Below are positions 44,108-53,197 of a stretch of 64,000 nt of DNA, piece after piece; position 1 is the stretch's first letter; the number at the start of each line of letters is the position of its first letter. The DNA is taken from positions 1 through 64,000 of the forward strand of contig CACJQM010000004.1 in NCBI GenBank assembly GCA_902595555.1, in the 5' to 3' direction. The notes under the pieces were generated by a model, which did not search any database, was not told the DNA's origin, and was given only the letters and a program-made list of their open reading frames with translations. Made by a program: the position numbers and the translations under genes. Origin of the DNA: an uncultured Bacteroidota bacterium. GTDB lineage: Bacteria > Bacteroidota > Bacteroidia > Flavobacteriales > Flavobacteriaceae.

Positions 44108-46035
44108 ATCACTCTATTAAGCTTCTTAGAAAGTAGTGATTTTAATTGGTAGTAATTAACAATCTCCTCAAGGGTATCTTTATTGAAGTTTTTATCATCA
44201 TCATTAGTTTGCTTACTCAATTCCTGGACTTTTTTATTTATTAAAAGAGTTCTGAGAGTAAGTATAGTTTCTGTAACTAACTGTGAAATTGAGCGATCCT
44301 TACCTTTTACAATTACATTTTTTGATCTCCAATCATGTAATTGATAAATTTCATCCTCAATAATTACGGATGTAACCAGTTCTGAAAGATTTTGTGGTAA
44401 GGAGTTCATAAAAACCTTAGGGTCAAAACTTTGTTTTTTTTGAAATTCATCAATTAATTTTTTATACAAGACTTTAAATTCTTCATTTGCAAATTCTACT
44501 TCATCTGAGTGTAAATCAAGGAAGATTTTTTCATGAACAAATGACTTAACTACAGTTGGACTATAAGTTATATCCCCATTTTCGTCTTTTACCATTTTTA
44601 TTTCATCAAAACTAACCTCTTCATTCCCATATAAAATTAAAATTTCAATTATTTTCTTTTCTAGCTTAAAAATTTGATTAGTTTTCTCAACATTTTTGGG
44701 GGTATCTCTTTCTTTTTCATAACTCCTTTTGTTAACAACAGAAATCTGATTAAGTTGGGCTAATGCATTAAATAATGTATTCTCAGTAATATCTAGCATC
44801 TGAGAACATTGTTTAAGATAAATTTCTTGTTTGATTTTATCTGGAATTTTTGAAATACTTGAAACAATGTCATTTACAACTTGAGCTTTTTCGATCGCAG
44901 AATTTCTTTTTGAATCATTTAGTTTTTTGGCTTTAAACTCAATAAAATCAATAGAGTTTTGATTTAAATAATCTTCAATCTCTACAGTATTTTTATTCTT
45001 TGCATAGCTATCTGGATCTTCTCCATCCGGAAATAAGCAAATACTGACATTCATGCCTTCACTAAGAATCATATCGATTGACCTTATAGTTGCATTTAAT
45101 CCTGCATTATCTGAATCAAAAAGCATAGTTATGTTTTTAGTCAATCTTCTTATAATATTAATTTGACCAATCGTCAGTGCTGTTCCAGATGATGAAACAA
45201 CATTATGAATTCCTTTTTGATGAAATCTAATAACATCCGTATAACCCTCTACTATATAACAATTATCATTTTTAACTATCTGAGTTTTTGAGTTGTATAA
45301 ACCATATAAAATTTTACTCTTGTTGTAAATTACTGAATCTGGGCTATTAATATATTTCGCAGATTTTACTGAATTTTGTAAAACTCTTGCGCCAAATCCA
45401 ACAGTTCTTCCGGAAATTGTTTTTATAGGGAAAATTATTCTAGAACTGTAAATATCATTTTTATTTTTAGAAGATATTAATCCTAAGGAAATTAGATCAT
45501 CTAAATTATAGCCATTATCAATTGCGTAGTTCTTAAATGAATCTCTTTTGTTAGTAAGGCAACCAATTTCAAAATCATCTATTATTTGTTTATCAAATCC
45601 TCTTTCAATTAGATAATTACGTGCAATATTTTTACCATAATCTGTCTCATGAATTTGGTTTTTAAAAAACTTTTTAGCGAATTCACAAATTACCATAAGT
45701 TTTTCTTTTTGATCAAGCTTTTCTTTTTGATCAGATGAAATAGCAGTTTCTTCAACTTCAATATTATACTTATTTGCTAAAAACTTGATTGCTTGAGGAT
45801 ATGAAAGCTGTTCATGTTCCATCAAAAATGCGACAACATTCCCTCCTTTACCACTACTAAAATCTTTCCAAATTTGTTTTGCAGGAGAAATCATAAAACT
45901 AGGTGTTTTTTCATTTGTAAAAGGGCTTAAACCTTTATAATTTGAGCCAGATTTTCTAAGCTGAATAAAATCACCTATTACCTCTTCAACTCTTGAGATT
46001 TCAAAAACTTTTTCTATAGTATTTTTTGATATCAA
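44104..46035 (-). CDS. dnaG: DNA primase DnaG (zinc-ligand residues replaced)
   Basis: Primase that makes RNA primers at the replication fork, 643 residues. The N-terminal CHC2-type domain is present by fold pattern (GDFIQLRKSG, NEKTPSF, GNVVAFLMEHE), but its four zinc ligands are replaced: Ser37, Thr40, Asp58 and Ser61 sit where E. coli has Cys, His, Cys, Cys. The TOPRIM core is intact, with YIVEGYTDVIRFH and MLFDSDNAG. A C-terminal helical region for DnaB interaction follows (about 430-643). The start codon is TTG, chosen because MISKNTIEKVFEI is the expected N-terminus. It is last gene of the long aromatic/RNA-modification operon. Confidence 0.95.
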   Translation of the reverse strand: MISKNTIEKVFEISRVEEVIGDFIQLRKSGSNYKGLSPFTNEKTPSFMISPAKQIWKDFSSGKGGNVVAFLMEHEQLSYPQAIKFLANKYNIEVEETAISSDQKEKLDQKEKLMVICEFAKKFFKNQIHETDYGKNIARNYLIERGFDKQIIDDFEIGCLTNKRDSFKNYAIDNGYNLDDLISLGLISSKNKNDIYSSRIIFPIKTISGRTVGFGARVLQNSVKSAKYINSPDSVIYNKSKILYGLYNSKTQIVKNDNCYIVEGYTDVIRFHQKGIHNVVSSSGTALTIGQINIIRRLTKNITMLFDSDNAGLNATIRSIDMILSEGMNVSICLFPDGEDPDSYAKNKNTVEIEDYLNQNSIDFIEFKAKKLNDSKRNSAIEKAQVVNDIVSSISKIPDKIKQEIYLKQCSQMLDITENTLFNALAQLNQISVVNKRSYEKERDTPKNVEKTNQIFKLEKKIIEILILYGNEEVSFDEIKMVKDENGDITYSPTVVKSFVHEKIFLDLHSDEVEFANEEFKVLYKKLIDEFQKKQSFDPKVFMNSLPQNLSELVTSVIIEDEIYQLHDWRSKNVIVKGKDRSISQLVTETILTLRTLLINKKVQELSKQTNDDDKNFNKDTLEEIVNYYQLKSLLSKKLNRVI

Positions 46036-46038
46036 AAT

Positions 46039-47016
46039 TTAATAATTTCTTTGAATAACGTAATTTATCATTTTTTTTAAGGAGTCTTTATATAAACTGT
46101 CTTCAAATGTTTCCAATTCATCAATAGCGAGTTTATGAAACTTATTCATAGTATCAATCGCATAATCAAGACCTCCCTTTTCTTTAACTAAGCTAATAAT
46201 TTGATTGATTAATGCTTTGTTTTTTTTAGTCTTTTTTAATGAGCTAATCAACCATTTTTTTTCTTTCTTTTCTACATTATTAATCGCATAAATTAAAGGT
46301 AGCGTCAGTTTTTTTTGTTTAATATCTATTCCCCTTGGTTTTCCGATTCTTCTTTTTCCATAGTCAAAAAGGTCATCCTTTATTTGGAATGCTATCCCAA
46401 TATTTAAGCCTAGTCGTGCAATTTTTTCAATTTCAAATTTTTTACTTCCAACAGAGATAGCTGCAATTTTACAACAAGAACTTATTAAAGATGCTGTCTT
46501 TTTTTCAATAATTTCAAAATAAGTTTCTTCATCAATATCCAATTTTTTTGTTTTTTCAATTTGTAATAATTCTCCCTCACTCATTTGTTTAACAGACTCT
46601 GAGATGACATCCAATATATCATAATCTTTATTATCAATGCACAGCAGCATACCTTTAGAAAGCAAGAAGTCACCAACCAGTACTGCAATTTTATTTTTCC
46701 AAATTGCATTAATTGAGAAAAAACCTCTTCTTTTATTACTTTCATCAACAACATCATCATGAATAAGAGTAGCTGTATGAATTAGCTCAATAACCGAAGC
46801 GCCTCTGTAAACTTTATCATTTACCTTTCCAGAATTTAAAAGCTTTGAACACAAAAAGATCAACATGGGCCTCATTTGCTTACCTTTTCTTTTGATGATA
46901 TAATGAGTAATTCTGTTTAACAAAGGAACATTGGATAACATCAGATTTGAGAACTTTTCTTCAAATACCTCCATTTCTTTTGAAATGGGCTTACTTATTT
47001 CGTATACTTTACTCAC
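46039..47016 (-). CDS. Trans-polyprenyl diphosphate synthase
   Basis: All-alpha isoprenoid synthase, 325 residues, of the octaprenyl/heptaprenyl synthase group. The first aspartate-rich motif is DDVVD (87-91) and the second DDLFD (near 217). KGKQMRPML near residue 45 binds diphosphate. The product is probably the side chain of menaquinone. The chain length cannot be read reliably. Start is GTG. It lies 3 bp upstream of dnaG and 17 bp after rlmN. Confidence 0.93.
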   Translation of the reverse strand: MSKVYEISKPISKEMEVFEEKFSNLMLSNVPLLNRITHYIIKRKGKQMRPMLIFLCSKLLNSGKVNDKVYRGASVIELIHTATLIHDDVVDESNKRRGFFSINAIWKNKIAVLVGDFLLSKGMLLCIDNKDYDILDVISESVKQMSEGELLQIEKTKKLDIDEETYFEIIEKKTASLISSCCKIAAISVGSKKFEIEKIARLGLNIGIAFQIKDDLFDYGKRRIGKPRGIDIKQKKLTLPLIYAINNVEKKEKKWLISSLKKTKKNKALINQIISLVKEKGGLDYAIDTMNKFHKLAIDELETFEDSLYKDSLKKMINYVIQRNY

Positions 47017-47033
47017 TATATTAAATATTTAAA

Positions 47034-48074
47034 TTAGTGTTTATTTGCCAATTGGCCACATGCTGCATCAATGTCTTTTCCTCTCGACTTTCTTACAGAA
47101 ACAGGGATTTTATTATCCTTCAAAACATTAAGATAATTATTCAACCATTTAGCATTAGCTGATTCAAATTTTGGATTATCTGTTGAATTGTATTCAATCA
47201 AATTTACTTTAGACGGTATTCTTTTACAAATCTTGACCAAGGCATTTATGTGGTCAAAATCATCATTGATCTCTTTCCAAATTAAATATTCAAATGTAAT
47301 TTTTCGTTTAGTTTTTTTATACCAATAATCTAAACTTTCTATCAAATCTTTTAATGGAAAAGATTTTGAAAATGGCATAATATTATTTCTTGTTTTCTCT
47401 AGGGCAGAATGAAGTGAGACAGCTAAATTAAACTTGACATTATCATCAGCCATTTTTTTTATCATTTTAGAAATACCTGATGTAGATAAAGTAATTTTTC
47501 TGTTAGAAATTCCAATACCTATATTACTAGTAATTTGATTAATTGACTCAATAACATTTTTATAATTTAACAGTGGTTCACCCATACCCATAAAAACAAT
47601 ATTTGTGATTGAGGAATCAAAAATTTTATTTGCCTCTTTATTCAGCAGCATTATTTGATCAAAGATTTCATAATACTCTAAATTTCTCATTCTTTTCAAT
47701 AATGATGTAGCGCAAAAACTACAATCTAAACTACACCCTACTTGACTTGAAACGCATGCTGTAAGTCTATCATTCGAGGGAATTAATACAGATTCAATAA
47801 CCAAACCATCATATAACTGAATTGCATATTTAACAGTATTGTCACTACTTTTTTGATGTGAAATAATTTTGGATTTATTTAATGAAAAATTGGTTTCGAG
47901 GTATGAAACCAAATCTTTTGGCAAATTTGACATTTGCTCAAATGATTTAACATCGATCTTTCTAGCCCAGTTTTTTATCTGTTTTGACCTGTATGCTGGA
48001 AAGTTACTTTTCGATAAAGTTGAACATAAATTTTCAATACTTAAGGATCTAATATCTGTTCGATTAGCTTGCAT
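47034..48074 (-). CDS. rlmN: Dual-specificity 23S rRNA/tRNA adenine-C2 methyltransferase RlmN
   Basis: Radical-SAM enzyme that methylates C2 of A2503 in 23S rRNA and A37 in some tRNAs. The Fe-S cluster motif CSLDCSFC provides Cys114, Cys118 and Cys121. GMGEPLLN and the C-terminal DIDAACGQL, carrying the methyl-accepting cysteine, complete the active site. 346 residues, ATG at 48074, one base after queA stop. Grouping with queA and dtd gives this operon a translation-fidelity theme. Confidence 0.96.
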   Translation of the reverse strand: MQANRTDIRSLSIENLCSTLSKSNFPAYRSKQIKNWARKIDVKSFEQMSNLPKDLVSYLETNFSLNKSKIISHQKSSDNTVKYAIQLYDGLVIESVLIPSNDRLTACVSSQVGCSLDCSFCATSLLKRMRNLEYYEIFDQIMLLNKEANKIFDSSITNIVFMGMGEPLLNYKNVIESINQITSNIGIGISNRKITLSTSGISKMIKKMADDNVKFNLAVSLHSALEKTRNNIMPFSKSFPLKDLIESLDYWYKKTKRKITFEYLIWKEINDDFDHINALVKICKRIPSKVNLIEYNSTDNPKFESANAKWLNNYLNVLKDNKIPVSVRKSRGKDIDAACGQLANKH

Positions 48075-48075
48075 T

Positions 48076-49125
48076 TTATAATATTAGCATTGCGTCACCA
48101 TATGAATAAAACCTATACTTTTCTTTAACTGCTACTTGATAAGCCTCCATCATGAAATCATGGCCACAGAACGCAGAAACCATCATTAGTAATGTTGACT
48201 TTGGCATATGAAAATTAGTAACTAATGAATCTGCAATACTAAAATTATATGGCGGAAAAATAAATTTATGTGTCCATCCTTGATAAGGATTTAAAGTACC
48301 CATTGAAGAAACAGATGATTCTAAACCTCTCATAACAGTTGTACCAATAGCACATACCTTTTTTTTATTAGATTTTGTATTGTTAACCATTTCAACAAGT
48401 TTATCATCAATAAATAATTCTTCTGAATCCATCTTATGTTTTGATAAGTCTTCAACTTCAACAGGGTTGAATGTGCCCAAACCAACATGTAATGTTAACT
48501 CACCAAGATTAACTCCTTTTATTTGAAGTCTCTTTAACAGGTGTTTTGAAAAATGTAAACCAGCTGTAGGGGCAGCAACTGCACCTTCAGTTTTAGCATA
48601 AATGGTTTGATATCTTTCCTTATCAAAATCTTCTTCAGATCTCTTTATATATTTTGGAAGAGGAGTCTGTCCGAGCTCGAGTAACTTTTCTCTAAATTCA
48701 TCATATGACCCATCATATAAAAAACGCAAAGTTCGTCCTCTAGACGTAGTATTGTCAATAACCTCAGCTACTAAGCTATCATCATCTCCAAAATATAACT
48801 TATTGCCAATTCTAATTTTTCTTGCCGGGTCTACTAGAACATCCCAAAGTCGCTGGTCTTGGCTAAGTTCTCTAAGCAGAAAAACTTCAATATTAGCTCC
48901 AGTTTTTTCTTTATTACCCATTAATCTAGCAGGAAATACTTTTGTGTTATTTAAAATAAATGAATCACCATCATCAAAATAATCAATTATATCTTTAAAT
49001 AGTTTGTGTTCAATTTTCTGAGTGTCTCTGTGTAACACCATTAGCCTTGATTCATCCCTTTGATCAGATGGATATTCGGCTAATAAATCTTTTGGTAATT
49101 CGTAGGTAAAATTTGATAGTTTCAT
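48076..49125 (-). CDS. queA: S-adenosylmethionine:tRNA ribosyltransferase-isomerase QueA
   Basis: Queuosine pathway enzyme that transfers and isomerises ribose from SAM onto preQ1 at tRNA position 34. Full length at 349 residues, with [28 protein letters not shown]-type N-terminus ([14 protein letters not shown]), GATIEVFLLR-like [26 protein letters not shown] and [13 protein letters not shown]. It has its own TAnnTTTG element in the 61-bp gap to aroA, so the distal genes queA-rlmN-polyprenyl synthetase-dnaG may be transcribed independently of the pheA promoter. Confidence 0.96.
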   Translation of the reverse strand: MKLSNFTYELPKDLLAEYPSDQRDESRLMVLHRDTQKIEHKLFKDIIDYFDDGDSFILNNTKVFPARLMGNKEKTGANIEVFLLRELSQDQRLWDVLVDPARKIRIGNKLYFGDDDSLVAEVIDNTTSRGRTLRFLYDGSYDEFREKLLELGQTPLPKYIKRSEEDFDKERYQTIYAKTEGAVAAPTAGLHFSKHLLKRLQIKGVNLGELTLHVGLGTFNPVEVEDLSKHKMDSEELFIDDKLVEMVNNTKSNKKKVCAIGTTVMRGLESSVSSMGTLNPYQGWTHKFIFPPYNFSIADSLVTNFHMPKSTLLMMVSAFCGHDFMMEAYQVAVKEKYRFYSYGDAMLIL

Positions 49126-49138
49126 AATTTAAAAAAGG

Positions 49139-49146
49139 CAAATATA
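49139..49146 (-). promoter_or_regulatory. Bacteroidota -7 element for queA
   Basis: Minus-strand TATATTTG, a full TAnnTTTG match, ends 13 bases before the queA ATG at 49125. It suggests an internal promoter that splits the long minus-strand run after aroA. Confidence 0.5.
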
Positions 49147-49186
49147 CTGTTGACAAATAGGCGATGTCAAGTAAAATGACAAATAA

Positions 49187-50419
49187 TTATACAAAATCGA
49201 TGGAAAAATTGAGTTTTTCTAAGATATTCCAAAATTCTGGAAATGATTTTGAAACAACTTTTGGATCTTTTATCTCGATTGGAAAGATCACAGAAAGAGG
49301 GGCAAATGCAAGGGCCATTCTATGGTCATCATATGTGTTTATAATGTAATTTTTATTTAATTTATTTGATTTAAAAAACTCTATTGATTCATCATCAATA
49401 ATGCAACTAGCACCAAGATTAGTAAGCTCATTCCTTAGAGCTTCAATTCGATCTGTTTCTTTTACTTTTAAAGTTGATAGTCCTGTTAGTTTTGTTGGAA
49501 TATTGAGTCCATAAGCAGTAACAATTATAGTCTGTGCCAAGTCTGGATTATCTTTTAGGTCAATTATAATTTTTTCAGGATAGTTAAAATCAGTTCTCTT
49601 TTTTATAATTAGTTTACCATTTTGAAATGTAGTTTTAACACCAAATAATTCATAATACTTACAAACATTAATATCACCTTGAAAACTATCTTTTCTAAAA
49701 TTTAAAAATGATAGTTCAATATTTTTAGAAAGGGCAACTATTGAAAAAAAATAAGATGCTGAGGACCAGTCTGCCTCTACTTTATATTCAGTATTAATTA
49801 TCTCATCTTTTTTAGGTTTAATAATAATTGTATTATCATTGAATTTTGCATATATACCAAGCTTATTTAGAATGGAAAGTGTCATGTCAATATATGGTCT
49901 TGATGTAATATTTCCATCTAGTTCAATAACTAAACCATTATCTAAACTAGGAGCAATAAGCATAAGTGCACTTATATATTGGCTACTTACATTAGGCTTT
50001 AATTTTACTTTATTTTTTAGATTTTTACAGCCGATTATTTCAATTGGTGGAAAACCTTCATTTCCAATATAGTTAATATTAAAACCTAAATCATTTAAAG
50101 CCTTAACCAAAATACCAATTGGTCTTTCATTCATTCTTTTTGAACCACTTAAATGAAACATTTTATTTTCTAGGGTTGCTAGATATGCTGTTAAAAATCT
50201 CATAGCAGTTCCTGCATGACCAACATTTAAATTAAAATCTGTACTATTTAAATTTTTTTCTAAAATTTTAGTATCGTCAGATGAGGACAAATTTATTATA
50301 GATATATTTTGGAATATCGATTTAAGAATTAATACTCTGTTAGATTCACTTTTTGATCCACTTATGATAATTTCGTCTAAAGATTTTATATGAGATCCAT
50401 TGAGCAGAACCTTTTTCAT
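49187..50419 (-). CDS. aroA: 3-phosphoshikimate 1-carboxyvinyltransferase (EPSP synthase)
   Basis: Sixth step of the shikimate pathway, joining shikimate-3-phosphate and PEP. In 410 residues the two-domain inside-out barrel motifs are visible: GSKSESNR near 22-29 (substrate-binding Lys, Ser and Arg), GHAGTAMRFLTAY (PEP site), DWSSASYFF, and the C-terminal TYDDHRMALAFA. The sequence is divergent from enterobacterial AroA but all key charged residues are present. It overlaps the MazG-like gene by 4 bp. The other shikimate genes apart from the DAHP synthase are not in the window. Confidence 0.94.
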   Translation of the reverse strand: MKKVLLNGSHIKSLDEIIISGSKSESNRVLILKSIFQNISIINLSSSDDTKILEKNLNSTDFNLNVGHAGTAMRFLTAYLATLENKMFHLSGSKRMNERPIGILVKALNDLGFNINYIGNEGFPPIEIIGCKNLKNKVKLKPNVSSQYISALMLIAPSLDNGLVIELDGNITSRPYIDMTLSILNKLGIYAKFNDNTIIIKPKKDEIINTEYKVEADWSSASYFFSIVALSKNIELSFLNFRKDSFQGDINVCKYYELFGVKTTFQNGKLIIKKRTDFNYPEKIIIDLKDNPDLAQTIIVTAYGLNIPTKLTGLSTLKVKETDRIEALRNELTNLGASCIIDDESIEFFKSNKLNKNYIINTYDDHRMALAFAPLSVIFPIEIKDPKVVSKSFPEFWNILEKLNFSIDFV

Positions 50420-50742
50420 TTTAGTTTTTTATTATTGATGTGTCTAGTCTTATCTCTTTTAGATTTTTTTTTCATTTTTTCACTGAATGATTTCTCTAAG
50501 TCAACTCCAGTTTGATTAGCAAGACACAGCAAAACAAATAGCACATCCGCTAATTCTTCACCTAAATCTTCAACTTTTTCTCCCTTTTTTGAGGTTTGCT
50601 CACCATATTTTCTAGATATTATTCTAGCTACCTCACCAACCTCTTCAGTTAGTTGGGCCATATTTGTTAATTCATCAAAATACCTAACTCCATATTTCTT
50701 AATCCAATCATCTACTTTCTTTTGTAAGCTGTTTAATTTCAT
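50416..50742 (-). CDS. MazG-like nucleotide pyrophosphohydrolase
   Basis: A 108-residue all-alpha NTP pyrophosphohydrolase with the Mg-binding pattern LTEEVGEVARII (about 30-41) and DLGEELADVLFVLLCLAN (about 59-76). Such enzymes hydrolyse non-canonical or excess dNTPs to the monophosphate. Single-domain MazG-like proteins of this size form tetramers. The role in an aromatic-amino-acid operon is unexplained, but it and dtd, next to it, are both quality-control hydrolases. It overlaps neighbours by 4 bp on both sides. Confidence 0.9.
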   Translation of the reverse strand: MKLNSLQKKVDDWIKKYGVRYFDELTNMAQLTEEVGEVARIISRKYGEQTSKKGEKVEDLGEELADVLFVLLCLANQTGVDLEKSFSEKMKKKSKRDKTRHINNKKLK

Positions 50743-51191
50743 AATTTATTTTTTGTATCTATTAAAATTGTTACTGGACCATCATTTTCAAGTTCGACTT
50801 TCATATCCGATCCAAATTTACCAGTTTTTGGAGTTACTCCATGCTGATTTTTAAATTCTAATAGAAAATTATTGTAAATCTCTTCTGCTTTATCACCCTT
50901 GGCAGCATTAATATATGATGGTCTATTACCTTTTTTGGTTTGGGCGTGTAATGTAAACTGGCTTACCACCAATAACTCTCCCCTTATATCAATTATTGAT
51001 TTATTCATAACTGATTTATCATCATTAAAAACCCTAAGATTCAATATTTTTCTTACCAACCACTTAATATCATCAATATCATCGTTATGAGTTATTCCCA
51101 CTAGAACTACCAAGCCAGTTTTAATTTTACTAAATACCTGTTGATCAATTCTTAACTTTGCAAAATTGACTCTTTGAATAACCGCTTTCAT
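50739..51191 (-). CDS. dtd: D-aminoacyl-tRNA deacylase
   Basis: Proofreading enzyme that removes D-amino acids (classically D-Tyr) and glycine mis-attached to tRNA. 150 residues. The catalytic segment SQFTLHA is at 77-83, and the C-terminal cis-proline motif is NDGPVTILID. Its place directly inside a tyrosine/phenylalanine biosynthesis operon is suggestive, since D-Tyr-tRNA is the founding substrate. It overlaps the MazG-like gene by 4 bp and follows rsgA by 3 bp. Confidence 0.95.
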   Translation of the reverse strand: MKAVIQRVNFAKLRIDQQVFSKIKTGLVVLVGITHNDDIDDIKWLVRKILNLRVFNDDKSVMNKSIIDIRGELLVVSQFTLHAQTKKGNRPSYINAAKGDKAEEIYNNFLLEFKNQHGVTPKTGKFGSDMKVELENDGPVTILIDTKNKL

Positions 51192-51194
51192 ACT

Positions 51195-52115
51195 TTAATG
51201 TCGATAATTATTATTGATTTCGGATAAAAGTTCAACGTAATTATCATATCTAGATTTTGAAATATCTCCTTTACTAACTCTATCCTTGACTTCACATCCA
51301 GGCTCTTCTAAGTGTAAACAATTATTAAATTTACAGCTTCTAAGTAAGGTGAACTCTTTAAAGAAATCCCTTAATTCACTATTCTTAACATCATAAAGTC
51401 CAAAACCTTTAATACCTGGTGTATCAATTATTCTAGAGCTGAAATTAAGGTCATACATCTCAGAAAAAGTAGTAGTATGTTGGCCTGATAAATTTGATTC
51501 GGAAATAGGAGAAGTTTTAATATTAATACTAGAATCTAGTTTGTTAATTAAAGTAGATTTACCTACTCCACTATGACCCGAAAAAACACATGATTTATTA
51601 ATCATGATTTTTTTAAGTTTATCAATGTTAATATTTTTTTTTCCAGAGATCTCAATACAATCATAACCAGCCTTCTTATAAATTGAGATGAAATTATTTA
51701 GTTCTTTTTTTTCTTCCTTCTCAATTTGATCAATTTTATTAAATAATAAAACAGTTTCAATATTATATGAGAACGTTGAGGCTAAAAACCTGTCTATGAA
51801 CATTGTTGATGTCTCTGGGTTTTTAATAGTAATTATTAAAAAACATAAATCAATATTGGATGCTATTATGTGGTATTGCTTTGAAAGTTTGACAGATTTT
51901 CTGATTAAATAGTTATGTCTATCATTAATTTGTTCAATTTGTGGAGTTTGGTTTTCAGTTATTTTAACAACTACGTTATCTCCTACGCATACAGGATTGG
52001 TTGATTTTAAATTTTTTGTTCTAAATTTTCCAAACAATTTACAATCTACAAATTCTCCATTTTCTAACTTGACTTTATACCAACTACCTGTAGATTTATA
52101 AACTATTCCTAACAT
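51195..52115 (-). CDS. rsgA: Ribosome small-subunit-dependent GTPase RsgA
   Basis: Circularly permuted GTPase that checks late 30S maturation. An N-terminal OB-fold (about 1-70) is followed by the GTPase domain with G4-like LLFNKIDQ, then G1 GHSGVGKSTLINKL and G3 DTPGIKGFG, the permuted order typical of RsgA. A C-terminal zinc knuckle C-x4-C-x-H-x5-C is present (CKFNNCLHLEEPGC). I use the ATG at 52115 rather than the adjacent upstream TTG. It forms a TGATG overlap with the preceding gene. Confidence 0.95.
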   Translation of the reverse strand: MLGIVYKSTGSWYKVKLENGEFVDCKLFGKFRTKNLKSTNPVCVGDNVVVKITENQTPQIEQINDRHNYLIRKSVKLSKQYHIIASNIDLCFLIITIKNPETSTMFIDRFLASTFSYNIETVLLFNKIDQIEKEEKKELNNFISIYKKAGYDCIEISGKKNINIDKLKKIMINKSCVFSGHSGVGKSTLINKLDSSINIKTSPISESNLSGQHTTTFSEMYDLNFSSRIIDTPGIKGFGLYDVKNSELRDFFKEFTLLRSCKFNNCLHLEEPGCEVKDRVSKGDISKSRYDNYVELLSEINNNYRH

Positions 52116-53197
52116 CAACCTTTTAAAATTTTTTCCTGGTGATTAATTGACTCTTGATGGATGGCTTTAAAAATTTTTAATACAAATTCTTCACTTAGTC
52201 CTCTTTCCTTACCCTCTAAAATCATTTTTCCCAGAATTTCATTCCATCTTTTAGATTGTAGAATAGCAACATTTTCTTTTTTCTTTAGCTTACCAATATC
52301 ATCAGAAATTTTCATTCTTTTTCCTAAAATATTTAATATATCATTATCAGCAGAATCAATTTTAGTTCTCAATTTTTCTAAATTTTTTAAATAATCTTCT
52401 TGGTTAACACTCTGCTTTCTTAATTTAAGTTCTTTCATTAACTGAATTAGTTCAGCAGGTGTAATTTGTTGAGCTGCATCACTCCAAGCATTGTCTGGAT
52501 CTATATGTGATTCAATCATTAATCCATCAAAATTTAAATCCAATGCCTTCTGAGAAATGTCATGTATTAAATCTCTCCTTCCACATATGTGAGATGGATC
52601 ACAAATCAATGGTAAATCTGGAAATCTATTTTGGAGTTCAATAGCTATTTGCCATTCAGGATTATTCCTATACTTTGATTTAGTGTATGAAGAAAAACCT
52701 CTGTGAATTACACCTATCTTTTTGATATTAGCTGAATATAATCTTTCAATTCCACCATACCATAAGGATAAATCAGGGTTTACAGGATTTTTTAATAAGA
52801 CTATCTTATCAGTACCTTTGAGTGCATCAGCAATCTCTTGTACTATAAATGGACTAACTGTAGATCTTGCACCGATCCAAAGTACATCGATATCATTTTC
52901 TAAAGCTAGTTTTACATGATTTGAATTAGCAACTTCTGTTGTTGTTAATAGTCCTGTTTCTTCCTTAACTTTTTTTAACCACTTTAATCCTATTGCACCA
53001 ACTCCTTCGAACATTCCAGGTCTTGTTCGAGGTTTCCAAATTCCAGCCCTAAAGATTGAAACATCTGAGTCCTTCAAATTGTGAGCAATAGATAGAACTT
53101 GCTTTTCAGTTTCAGCACTACAGGGACCAGCAATAACTAATGGGTGATTCAAATTAAAATCATCAAGCCATGTTCTGAGTTTCTTATTATTTTTCAT
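52115..53197 (-). CDS. Bifunctional DAHP synthase / chorismate mutase
   Basis: A 360-residue fusion: residues about 10-260 form a type I-beta (KDO8P synthase-like) DAHP synthase, seen in PLVIAGPCSAETE, WKPRTRPGMFEGVG, LLKNPVNPDLSLW and PLICDPSHICGRR. About 270-355 form an AroQ-type chorismate mutase helical domain, with LEKLRTKIDSADNDIL and AILQSKRWNEIL. In such fusions the mutase end also serves as feedback sensor for prephenate/chorismate. It joins the first step of the shikimate pathway to the branch to Phe and Tyr. The gene sits third after pheA in the operon and overlaps tyrA by 11 bp. Confidence 0.95.
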   Translation of the reverse strand: MKNNKKLRTWLDDFNLNHPLVIAGPCSAETEKQVLSIAHNLKDSDVSIFRAGIWKPRTRPGMFEGVGAIGLKWLKKVKEETGLLTTTEVANSNHVKLALENDIDVLWIGARSTVSPFIVQEIADALKGTDKIVLLKNPVNPDLSLWYGGIERLYSANIKKIGVIHRGFSSYTKSKYRNNPEWQIAIELQNRFPDLPLICDPSHICGRRDLIHDISQKALDLNFDGLMIESHIDPDNAWSDAAQQITPAELIQLMKELKLRKQSVNQEDYLKNLEKLRTKIDSADNDILNILGKRMKISDDIGKLKKKENVAILQSKRWNEILGKMILEGKERGLSEEFVLKIFKAIHQESINHQEKILKG

